This document shows positions 38,508 to 47,300 of a DNA stretch of 64,000 nucleotides, piece by piece. The stretch is from the NCBI GenBank assembly GCA_913778205.1, contig CAJYUW010000039.1:62001-126000 (forward strand), in the 5' to 3' direction. The position numbers and the translations under genes are program-made. The number at the start of each line of letters is the position of its first letter. Position 1 is the stretch's first letter. Source of the DNA: an uncultured Curtobacterium sp. (GTDB lineage: Bacteria; Actinomycetota; Actinomycetes; Actinomycetales; Microbacteriaceae). The notes beneath the pieces are model-generated. The model was given only the letters and a program-made list of their open reading frames with translations, ran no database searches and was not told the origin of the DNA.

Positions 38508-39578
38508 CTACGAGCGGCGGACGGCTCCGAGTCGGGGCAGGCGCGGCACGTTCGCCGTCGCGCCGGCACCCGGGGGCACGATCACCTGCTGCGCCGCGGT
38601 CACGACCACGTCGTCGGCGTGCAGCGTCAGCGTCGCCTCGGGGTCGAGGGAGCGCTTCACGACCGCGAGCCCGATCGGCCCGGCCTCGTGGTGGACGGCC
38701 GAGGCGGCGAGCCGTCCGACCTCCTTCCCGTCGAGCAGCACGGGCGTGCCGGGTGCGGGGAGCACCGCGTCCGACCCGTCGAGGTGCAGCAGCACGACCC
38801 GACGCGGCGGGTGCCCGAGGTTGTGGACCTTCGCGACCGTCTCCTGCCCGCGGTAGCAGCCCTTCGACAGGTGCACGGCGGAACGGAGCCAGTCGAGCTC
38901 GTGCGGGATCGTCCGCTCGTCCACGTCCGACAGCGACGGGCGCCAGGCGGCGATGCGGAGGGCCTCGTGGGCGAGGAGTCCCGCCGCGGCCACGTCCGAC
39001 GCCGCGATCGCCGCCGCGGTACCGGGGGCGACCACGGCGATCCGGAGGGTCCAGTCGGACGCGGGGTGGGCCTCCAGGTCGGCGTAGCCCCATCCGCCGG
39101 GCGCGACCTCGGACCACGGGTCGACCCACTCGACCGCTGCGTCGGCCGGGGCGAGCGCCCCGGCGAAGCGGCCGAGCGTCGTGAAGTCGGCCGAACGGTC
39201 GGCGACCTCGACGCGGAGCATGAAGCGCATCGAGTCGAGCCACGACGCGAGCGGCGCGGCGTCCTCGGGTTCGGTGAGGAGCCAGGTCGTCCCGCCGTCG
39301 TCGACGACGCGGGCGGCGTGCTCGACCCGACCCGACGCGTCGAGCACGAGCGTCTCGGTCGAGACGCCCGGCTCGAGGCCGAGGAGGAGCTGCGAGGTGA
39401 TCGAGTTGAGCCACGAGAGCCGGTCGGGCCCCGTGACCGTCACGACGCCGAGGCCCAGCTCGACGACCGCGCGGCCGCGTCCGAGCAGCCGCTGCTCACC
39501 GAGCGGGTTGCCGTAGTGGGCCGCGACGCCGCGGTCCCCCGCGACGAACCCCGGACGCGACGCGAACGGCGACGCCAT
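38508..39578 (-). CDS. Folate-binding YgfZ/GcvT-family protein
   Basis: This 356-aa member of the tetrahydrofolate-binding GcvT superfamily carries the YgfZ signature KGCYRGQETVAKV (with the functional cysteine). The N-terminal folate domain includes VTGPDRLSWLNSITSQLLLG, followed by a C-terminal barrel (GTPVLLDGKEVGRLAAS). YgfZ proteins help repair or assemble Fe-S enzymes. ATG at 39578 overlaps the stop of the nitrobindin gene (ATGA). Confidence 0.93.
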   Translation of the reverse strand: MASPFASRPGFVAGDRGVAAHYGNPLGEQRLLGRGRAVVELGLGVVTVTGPDRLSWLNSITSQLLLGLEPGVSTETLVLDASGRVEHAARVVDDGGTTWLLTEPEDAAPLASWLDSMRFMLRVEVADRSADFTTLGRFAGALAPADAAVEWVDPWSEVAPGGWGYADLEAHPASDWTLRIAVVAPGTAAAIAASDVAAAGLLAHEALRIAAWRPSLSDVDERTIPHELDWLRSAVHLSKGCYRGQETVAKVHNLGHPPRRVVLLHLDGSDAVLPAPGTPVLLDGKEVGRLAASAVHHEAGPIGLAVVKRSLDPEATLTLHADDVVVTAAQQVIVPPGAGATANVPRLPRLGAVRRS

Positions 39579-40180
39579 CAGTCGACCTTCGCGAGCTGCC
39601 CCGAGGCGTGCGAGGTGAGCTCCCGGCCGAGGGCCGCGATGTCCCAGGCCCAGAAGAGCTTGCCCTCGACCAGGCCGTACAGGCGCGTGGCCGCGGTGTA
39701 GTCCTTCGCGTTGGGCGAGCGCATCACCGCGTCGGTCGCGAGGTCGATGCGGCCCTTGCGCACGCGACCGACGTAGAGCTCGTTCACGCCGGTCGGGTGC
39801 ACGATCGCCGCCTCGACGTCGAAGCCGTCCGTCGCGTTGCGCAGGGTCTCGACGCTCTGCGTCGTGCCGAACGGGGCCGGCCCGTCGCCGAGCAGCATCG
39901 CCGGACCGCGGTCGCCGGGCTCGTGCGGTCGGTCGAGCCGCCAGTAGCCCATCTCGGCAGCGAGCGGGGTGTGCTCGTCGTCGAGCAGCCACGTCGTCGA
40001 CGAGTAGTTGAGGTAGGGCAGGCCGTCGTGGCTGAAGCTCACGCGCTGACCGAAGTCGTACTTCCGTGGCTCGCCCTCGTCGCCGACGGGGTACTCGACG
40101 ACGCCGGTCCCCTCCCACACACCGACGAGCCAGGAGAGCGGGACGAGCTCGGGTGCGAGGCCCTCGGGCAGTTCGATCAA
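39578..40180 (-). CDS. Nitrobindin-like FABP-family heme protein
   Basis: This 200-aa beta-barrel of the actinobacterial FABP/THAP4-like nitrobindin family has the sequence LSWLVGVWEGTGVVEYP (the GxWxGxG motif), WLLDDEHTPLAAEMGYWRL, and a C-terminal AATRLYGLVEGKLFWAWDIA. Nitrobindins bind ferric heme and interact with nitric oxide or peroxynitrite. The start is TTG at 40180 overlapping the TGA of the upstream small ORF. It is in an operon with YgfZ, the usual actinobacterial pairing. Confidence 0.9.
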   Translation of the reverse strand: MIELPEGLAPELVPLSWLVGVWEGTGVVEYPVGDEGEPRKYDFGQRVSFSHDGLPYLNYSSTTWLLDDEHTPLAAEMGYWRLDRPHEPGDRGPAMLLGDGPAPFGTTQSVETLRNATDGFDVEAAIVHPTGVNELYVGRVRKGRIDLATDAVMRSPNAKDYTAATRLYGLVEGKLFWAWDIAALGRELTSHASGQLAKVD

Positions 40181-40293
40181 CGCTGACCCTTGAACAGCTT
40201 CACGATCACGGTCACCGAGACGAACGCGATCGCGAGCGACGCCAGACCGAGGAGGCCCACGTAGAACAGCTCGAGCGGAAGCAGCGAATCCAT
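40177..40293 (-). CDS. Short one-helix membrane protein
   Basis: This 38-aa frame starts ATG at 40293 and ends TGA at 40177. The residues LLPLELFYVGLLGLASLAIA and VSVTVIVKLFKGQR form one membrane helix with a basic cytoplasmic end. Its stop overlaps the nitrobindin TTG start (TTGA), so the arrangement looks like real translational coupling rather than a random frame. Function unknown. The RBS is weak. Confidence 0.6.
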   Translation of the reverse strand: MDSLLPLELFYVGLLGLASLAIAFVSVTVIVKLFKGQR

Positions 40294-40316
40294 GCCCCGA
40301 GTCTACGCGGACCGGC

Positions 40317-40610
40317 TCAACGCGCCAGGAGCACCACCGCGGTGACGAGCACGACGACGAACGCCCCCGACGACGCGATGCTGATCCGTTCGACGAGGCC
40401 GTCCTTCGTCGCGGTGATGAGCTGGAGGACGAAGCTCACGAGCACGCAGAGCACGAACACGAGGAGCAGCCAGGCGAAGGCGTCCTTCTGCGCGAGCACG
40501 ATGACGAGGACGGCACCGACGACGGCGAGCAGCCACACGGGGAGCACGGACGTCAGCTTGAGGCGACGCTGGTCGGCGGGCGGCACGGGCTCGGTCACGC
40601 GCCCCATCAT
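40317..40610 (-). CDS. Three-helix small membrane protein
   Basis: This protein is up to 97 aa, with helices at about 24-42 ([20 protein letters not shown]), 45-66 ([20 protein letters not shown]) and 79-96 ([18 protein letters not shown]). Starts ATG 40610, ATG 40607 or GTG 40598 are all possible. A typical actinobacterial neighbour of the nitrobindin/YgfZ genes; no known function. Divergent from glnR. Confidence 0.75.
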   Translation of the reverse strand: MMGRVTEPVPPADQRRLKLTSVLPVWLLAVVGAVLVIVLAQKDAFAWLLLVFVLCVLVSFVLQLITATKDGLVERISIASSGAFVVVLVTAVVLLAR

Positions 40611-40705
40611 GGCAGGCCCACCGCGGACCGTCCGCCCGGACGGATGAGCGCTTCGCGGGCATCACTAGGATGTCTGCACGACGTCCCCCACGCCCTGGAG
40701 GTCCT

Positions 40706-41389
40706 GTGGCCCAGCTCCTGGTACTCACCTCCGCCGCGCCCGGCGACGTCCTGCCGAGCCTCGGACTGCTGAGCCACCGGATCCGCCACGTCCCCGCCGA
40801 CGCCGCGCAACTCGTCAACGCACCCCAGAGCGACCTCGTCTTCGTCGATGCCCGGGTCGACCTCGTCGGCGCCAAGGCGCTGTGCAAGATCCTCGTGTCG
40901 AGCGGATCGCCGACGCCGATCGTGCTCGTGGTCACGGAGGGCGGCCTCACCGCGGTGAACAGCGAGTGGAACGTCGACGACGTCGTGCTCGAGTCCGCGG
41001 GTCCCGCCGAGGTCGACGCCCGCATCCGGCTCGCGAACGGGCGTGCCGCGAAGCAGCCGGCCAGCACGAAGATCCAGGCGTCCGGCGTCGTCATCGACGA
41101 GGCCAGCTACTCCGCGAAGGTCCGCGGCCGGCCGCTCGACCTCACGTTCAAGGAGTTCGAGCTCCTCCGCTTCTTCGCGACGCACCCGTCCCGCGTGTTC
41201 ACCCGGGAGCAGCTGCTCAGCGAGGTGTGGGGCTACGACTACTTCGGCGGCACCCGTACCGTCGACGTGCACGTGCGGCGGCTCCGCGCGAAGCTCGGCG
41301 ACCTCGAGTCCCTCATCGGCACCGTCCGGAACGTCGGGTACCGCTTCAACGTCTACGAGGACGAGGCCGATCGGCTGGCCGGCCAGTGA
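40706..41389 (+). CDS. glnR: Nitrogen regulator GlnR
   Basis: This 227-aa OmpR-family orphan regulator of nitrogen assimilation is recognised by strong resemblance to mycobacterial Gln[41 protein letters not shown] (receiver-like domain with Asp but no cognate kinase), [20 protein letters not shown], and the winged helix [48 protein letters not shown] at 40706 has GGAGG upstream. Its stop overlaps the mshD start (GTGA). Confidence 0.93.
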   Translation: MAQLLVLTSAAPGDVLPSLGLLSHRIRHVPADAAQLVNAPQSDLVFVDARVDLVGAKALCKILVSSGSPTPIVLVVTEGGLTAVNSEWNVDDVVLESAGPAEVDARIRLANGRAAKQPASTKIQASGVVIDEASYSAKVRGRPLDLTFKEFELLRFFATHPSRVFTREQLLSEVWGYDYFGGTRTVDVHVRRLRAKLGDLESLIGTVRNVGYRFNVYEDEADRLAGQ

Positions 41390-42219
41390 CGATCGCGCTC
41401 GACGCCTTCGCGGTCGTGGGCGAGCCGCGGCCGTTCTCCGACCAGACGCTGGTGGACGTCCGAGCCGGGCGCGCGACGGTGCTCGGCGACGAGCGCGGGG
41501 TCGCCGTCGTGCGCGACGGCGAGCTCGAGGTGGCGGTCGCCCTGGAGGCCCGTGGCCGCGGCCTCGGGACCGCCCTCGTCGAGCAGGCGCTCGCCCTGGG
41601 CGACGGGGCGCCCGACGCATCGTCGCGTGCTCCGCGGCTCGCGTGGGCGCACGGGGACCACCCGGCGGCACGGGCGCTCGCGGCTCGCTTCGGGTGGACG
41701 GCCGTCCGCACGCTCCTGCAGCTCCGGGCGCCGGTGCCGTCGGTCGCGCCGGACGTCGCGCTGCCGGACGGCTGCACGCTCACGCCGTTCCGCGCCGGGG
41801 ACCCGGAGGACGAGCAGGCCTGGCTCGAGCTGAACGCCGCCGCCTTCGCCCACCACCCCGAGCAGGGCCGGATGACGCTCGACGACCTCCGCGCACGGGA
41901 AGCCGACCCGTGGTTCTCCGGTGACGACCTGCTGCTGCTCCGTGATGCGAGCGGTCGGCTTGCCGGGTCCTGCTGGCTCAAGGTCGAGGACGGCACGGGC
42001 GAGTTCTACGCCGTGGCCGTCCGGCCCGACCTGCAGGGCAGGGGCCTCGGCGGCGTCCTCATGCGGGCCGGCTGGGATCGTCTCGTCGGCCGGGGTCTCG
42101 ACGCGGCGGCGCTCTACGTCGAGGGCGACAACGAGCCCGCGCTGGCGCTCTACCGGCGGTCCGGGTTCACGCAGCACGCGGTCGACGTCCAGTACGCGGC
42201 GCCGGAGTCCGGCCGGTAA
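41386..42219 (+). CDS. mshD: Mycothiol synthase
   Basis: This 277-aa double-GNAT enzyme acetylates Cys-GlcN-Ins to make mycothiol, the actinobacterial thiol buffer. The N-terminal GNAT half is degenerate ([20 protein letters not shown]). The C-terminal half is active: [20 protein letters not shown] and [20 protein letters not shown], with [13 protein letters not shown] between. GTG at 41386 overlaps the glnR stop, the same glnR-mshD order as in mycobacteria. It is the last core gene before the type VII island. Confidence 0.93.
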   Translation: MTIALDAFAVVGEPRPFSDQTLVDVRAGRATVLGDERGVAVVRDGELEVAVALEARGRGLGTALVEQALALGDGAPDASSRAPRLAWAHGDHPAARALAARFGWTAVRTLLQLRAPVPSVAPDVALPDGCTLTPFRAGDPEDEQAWLELNAAAFAHHPEQGRMTLDDLRAREADPWFSGDDLLLLRDASGRLAGSCWLKVEDGTGEFYAVAVRPDLQGRGLGGVLMRAGWDRLVGRGLDAAALYVEGDNEPALALYRRSGFTQHAVDVQYAAPESGR

Positions 42220-42266
42220 CATGGTGCGGTCGGCGAGGGGCCGACCACATCGGAGTCGGGGGAGCG

Positions 42267-44261
42267 GTGGCGCAGTACGGTCAAGGGGAGCCGCTCGGTG
42301 CGTCCTACCGCCTCGTCGAGCTCGTCGGCAGCGGCGCGACGGGTGAGGTCTGGCGCGTCGACCACACCACCACCGGCGAGCGGTTCGCAGCGAAGCTCCT
42401 CCGCGCGGAGCTCGCCGCCGACCCGGAGATCGTCGAACGGTTCGTCCGGGAACGTTCGGTGCTCCTCGCCCTGCAGCACCCGTCGATCGTGCGTGTGCGT
42501 GACCTGGTCGTCGAGGGCGACCGGCTCGCCATCGTCATGGACCTGGTCGACGGCGGCTCGGTCCGCGACCTGCTCGAGGCTTCGGGCACACTGGCCCCGC
42601 GCGACGCAGTCCTCCTGACCGCCGAGACGCTCGACGCCCTGGCGGCGGCACACGAGCGGGATGTCGCCCACCGGGACGTGAAGCCCGACAACGTCCTGCT
42701 CGCCGAACCCTTCGTGTCCGGCGCGACCGGCGACGTCCGGGTCACGGACTTCGGCATCGCGAGTGCCGTCGGCGAGCGGGACCGCAAGACCACCGGTCTG
42801 CTCGGGACGCCGCAGTACATGGCGCCGGAGTCGATCAGCCACGGGCGCTCCGGTCCGGCCGCCGACGTCTACGGCGCCGGCGTCATGCTCTACGAGCTCC
42901 TCGCCGGGCGCACCCCGTTCGCGGGCACCGGCACGGACTTCGCGGTCGTGTACCGGCACGTGACCTCCACCCCGCCGCGGATCGACGTCCCCGACGCCCT
43001 CTGGTCGCAGCTCGAACGGTTCCTCGCGAAGGACCCTGCCGCACGACCGACGGCGGCCGAGGGATCCGTGGCGCTCCGTCGCCTGGCGCGCTCGCTCGCG
43101 GACACGCCGGCCCTCGCCCCGGTCGGGGACCCGGACGCCTTCGACGAGGTTGCCCGCCCCGCGACGGTCGTGCGCGGGTCACTCTCCGCCGACACCGGGT
43201 CGTCCGTGGCCTCCGGACCAGCGGAGGACAGCGCCGGGCCGGCACCGGAGCTCGGCACCGCGTCCTCGAGCACGGTCATCCGGCCGATGGCACGGCCGGC
43301 AGCGCTCCCCCGGCCAGCGCCCGGGACACCGTCGTCTGGTCGGCTGCGCCGCCCGGAGTGGCTCACCAACCGGGCGTTGACGTTCGCGGCCCTCGGGGTC
43401 GTCCTGGTCGCCGCACTCGTCGTCGGCGGCGTCGTGTGGCTGCCCGACGCCCTCCGGAAGTCGCCGGGACAGCAGACGACGGTGCAGGCAGCGAGCGCCT
43501 ACCAGCGGGACCGGCCGCTGCCGACCGGCCTCACGACGACACGCACGGCCACGATCGACCCGGATTCGGGCGCGGTCGACCTCACGATCACGTACGCCGC
43601 CCAGGGGGCCACGCTGTCCGGCCCCCTGCTCGAGGTCCTGCCGGGCGTGGGCAAGGGCGCGGCGTGCCCGACCGTCCGGTGGCAGGACGGCACGGTGACG
43701 GCAGCGCGGAACCAGCCGTCGCTGACCGGCGTCGACACCGCGTGCTCGTGGACGTTGACCGGCCCGCGGATCGACGCCGGCGCGGACGTCACCGTCGAGG
43801 CCCGCGTCCGGGTCGCCTCCGTGACCGACGGCGCCGCGCTGCAGCAGTGGCTGGACGACGCCGGCGCAGCGACGACCACCGCGGTGACCGACCAGTCCGT
43901 CACCGGTACCGCGTTCCCGGTGCAGCGCCTGCAGGGCGTCGAGGTCCGGACGCCGGACCGCACCGTCAGCCAGACGACGCTGCCGGTCACCGTGATCCCG
44001 GTCTGGCCGAACGGTGCGGACGAGCTCAACCCGCTCTACCGGAGCCCTGCGTCCGGGGCGCCGTCGCAGATGCTCCGGGACGTCGCCGGCGGCGAGTCCG
44101 GGGTGCGGTTCTCGGACGGCTGTTCCGGGGCGCTGGCCGTGTCCTCGGACGGTCTCGTCGTCACCGCACTGTCCGTCGCGCCGTCCTGCACGGTCCGGGC
44201 CACCGTCGGCGCCTTCACCGACCTCGAGAGCGCACCCTTCAGCATCACGACGCGGGACTGA
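42267..44261 (+). CDS. Membrane Ser/Thr protein kinase with extracytoplasmic domain
   Basis: In this 664-aa protein the PknB-type kinase domain (14-270) has all catalytic parts: glycine loop VGSGATGEVW, Lys43 in FAAKLL, HRDVKPDN at 135-142, DFG at 161-163, TPQYMAPES. A Pro/Ala/Thr-rich juxtamembrane linker (275-365) leads to one membrane helix (about 370-392). A beta-rich exported domain follows with four cysteines (C467, C493, C619, C641), resembling no PASTA repeat. GTG start at 42267. It converges on the FHA-bearing ATPase, which would be a natural phosphothreonine reader. Confidence 0.9.
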   Translation: MAQYGQGEPLGASYRLVELVGSGATGEVWRVDHTTTGERFAAKLLRAELAADPEIVERFVRERSVLLALQHPSIVRVRDLVVEGDRLAIVMDLVDGGSVRDLLEASGTLAPRDAVLLTAETLDALAAAHERDVAHRDVKPDNVLLAEPFVSGATGDVRVTDFGIASAVGERDRKTTGLLGTPQYMAPESISHGRSGPAADVYGAGVMLYELLAGRTPFAGTGTDFAVVYRHVTSTPPRIDVPDALWSQLERFLAKDPAARPTAAEGSVALRRLARSLADTPALAPVGDPDAFDEVARPATVVRGSLSADTGSSVASGPAEDSAGPAPELGTASSSTVIRPMARPAALPRPAPGTPSSGRLRRPEWLTNRALTFAALGVVLVAALVVGGVVWLPDALRKSPGQQTTVQAASAYQRDRPLPTGLTTTRTATIDPDSGAVDLTITYAAQGATLSGPLLEVLPGVGKGAACPTVRWQDGTVTAARNQPSLTGVDTACSWTLTGPRIDAGADVTVEARVRVASVTDGAALQQWLDDAGAATTTAVTDQSVTGTAFPVQRLQGVEVRTPDRTVSQTTLPVTVIPVWPNGADELNPLYRSPASGAPSQMLRDVAGGESGVRFSDGCSGALAVSSDGLVVTALSVAPSCTVRATVGAFTDLESAPFSITTRD

Positions 44262-44321
44262 CGGGCCCGGCGGCACCGGGCGGATCCGCCACGCGCCTCC
44301 AGGCCCGCACGGCGGAGTCGG

Positions 44322-47300
44322 TCAGGAGTCGGCGGTGGCGGTCTGCACGAGTCGGACCCGTCCGCCGGAAGCGGCGTAGCCGCGCCCGACCGTCATCGCG
44401 ACCGGCGAGCGGCGCGGCACCTGCACGCCGAGCAGCTCGCCGTCGTAGTCGACGTCCGGCTGGAGCAGGATGCCGCACCGCGACTTCCGCAGCGCCTTCG
44501 TCCAGTGGCTGTAGAGCCCACGGATGTCCACCGAGCGTCCGGCCGCCACGACGCACAGCCCCGGGCGCTCGGACGCGACGAGCCCGGCCAGGGCCTGGTC
44601 CGCGTCCTCGAACCGTTCCGCGTCGTCGACGAGCAGCAGCACGGGGCCACGTTCCAGCCGGAGCGCAGCGATCAGCGTCGGGACCTCGTCCGCGCCGACG
44701 GCGACCCGGTCGAGGTCCGCCGACGCCAGCGGCGACCGTCGATCGCAGACACCCCACACAGCGGGGCGCGTCCCCTCGGTGGACCGTGCGGTCGCGGCGA
44801 TCGCGAGCAGGACCGACGACTTGCCCGAGCGGGCAGGGCCCGCCACCAGGACGTGCTCGCCGTCGTAGACCTCGAGCGTCGCGGTGCCGAGGTCGTCCTC
44901 GGCGATGCCGACCGGGATGCGCCAGGGGTCCGTGTCGAAGCTCGCAGTTCCGGACAGGCCCGCCACCGACACGGCGACCGGGAGCCTCCCGACGGCGCTC
45001 GGCTTCCGCGGCGCGCCCGACCAGCGTTCGGCGATCCCGGCCACGGCGTCCGCGAGCGGCAGGTCCGGTGTGGCGACGTGCGACTGCAGCCGGGCGGTCG
45101 AGTCGACGAACCGGCCCGGCACCGCGGGCGGGGCGTCCTTCGGGCGGACGCCGATCGACGAGTAGTCGTACGGGTCGGCGAGCCGGAAGAGCCACTTCTG
45201 GGTGGTGACCTCGTCCATCGCACTCGGTACCGCCTTGGCGCGCGTGGTCGACACCGCGAACGAGATGCCGAGGGCGGGCCCCTCGGCGTAGACGCGGTAC
45301 AGGGCGTCGAGCAGCTGCTGTCCCTCGAAGTCCTGGTACTCGTCTCGCAGCGCGGCCAGTCCGTCGAGCAGTACGACCGCGCGCCGACCGCCCGGCGACG
45401 CCCGTCGGCGTTCCAGGTCGACGCGCAGGTGCCGGAGGAACCGCGCCTGCAGCTCTCCCGCACCCGGACCGGACCCGACGTACGCCGTGGTGTGCGGCAG
45501 GTGCTGCAGCGGACCGAGGTCGCCGGCGCCCATGTCGAGCACGAGGAGGTCGAGGTCGGCGGGGTCCGTCGACTCGGCGAGCTGGAGGGCGATCGCCGCG
45601 AGGGCGGTGCTCGTCCCGCTGCCCGGGATGCCCATGAGCATGAGGTTCCCCTGCTCGGTGTCCCACCCGGTCGTGACCTGACGCTGGTGGTCCGGGTCGT
45701 CGGCGAGGGCGATGGGCACGACGCCGGACCGGACCTCGGCGGCGTCGAGTGCGGTCCGGTCGACGCGGTCGCCGAGGGCCTCCGGCCAGATCGGTCGCGG
45801 GGTCGCGTGGCCGGCGTCGGCGTTCGCCTGACGGATCGCGTCGATCAGCCGGTCGAGGTCCGTCTCGTCGGAGGCGGACGGAGCGGGTGCCGGTGCGGGC
45901 GCCGGGACGCCGAACACGTCTGTCGGACGGACAGCCACCACCTCCTGCGCTCCGGCCTGTCGCGCGAGCCCGGTCACCAGGGCGGTCTGCACGGGTGTGA
46001 TGTCGTCCTGCCCGAGCTTGACGTAGGCGCGGCCGGTCTGCTGTCGGCTGATCGCCGAGGCGGAGGGGACACCGATCACGTTGACGGAGTCCTCACGGCT
46101 CTGGACCCGGAGGGCGACGCGCATGTTGGTGTTCGCGAGGATGTCCTCGCTGACGACGCCGGCCGGCCGCTGGGTGGCGAGGATCATGTGCACGCCCAGG
46201 GTGCGGCCGACCGCGGCGATGCTCACGAGCGAGGTCAGGACGTCCGGGAAGTCCTTGGCGAGCATGGCGAACTCGTCCACGACGAGCAGGAGCCTGGGCA
46301 TCGGTTCCGCGGGCCGGGTCGCGAGGTAGGCGTCGAGGTTGTCGATGTCCGCTCCGGCTTGGGCGAAGACGCGTTGCCGGCGCTCCAGTTCGGCCTCGAG
46401 CGCGCGCAGCGCACGGTCCGCGAGCTGCTCGTCCAGGTTGCTGATCGTCCCGATCGTGTGGGGCAGTCGCTCGCACGCGGCGAAGGCGGCGCCGCCCTTG
46501 AAGTCGACGAGCAGGAAGTTCAGCTCGGTCGGAGCGTTGCGGGCAGCGAGGCCGGCGACGAGCGACCGCAAGAACTCGCTCTTGCCGGACCCGGTCGTCC
46601 CGCCGACGAGGCCGTGCGGCCCGTCGCGCACGAGGTCGATCTCGAGCGGACCGGACTCCGACGAGCCGACCGGCGTGGAGACGCCGGTCCGGGCGTCCCA
46701 CGCGGCCCGCACCGCAGCGGGGCCGTCGATGCGCACGAGGTCCGGGAACCGGACGAGCGACGGCAGCGACGCACCGGGCACCGTCAGCTCCGGGTCGTCG
46801 AAGTGGGCGACGTCCCGCGCGCACCGTTCCGCCGTCGCGACGGAGAGGCCGGCCAGCACGACGTCCTCGACCCGGGTGCGGTCCTCCGGGCGGTACACCG
46901 TGGCAGCAGCATCCGGGCCGACGGTGATGATCGTGGTGCACGCTGCGGGGAGCTGCTGCTCGCTCGAGGCGATCACGATCCCGCTCACCCGGCGCGGCCG
47001 CTCCCCCGGACGCAGCGACCGTCCCGGTACGGAGCGGCCCTGCCCGAGCAGCGCACGTGCCGGCGCGTCCCGCCCCTCGGTGAGGACCTCGGAGTCGACG
47101 ACCACGAGCAGGTTCGGCGTCGGAAGGTCGTCGACGGTGTCCCGGAGTCCGCGGAGCATCGCGGCGCTCTGGTCCCGCTGCGCCGACATCCACCGTTCGC
47201 CCGTGCTGCTGCCGGCGACGCGGGTGTGCGGCAGCCAGGACGCCCACGCCCAGTCGCCATCGCGCCCGCGGTCGCAGAACACGCCGACGGTCAGGTCGGC

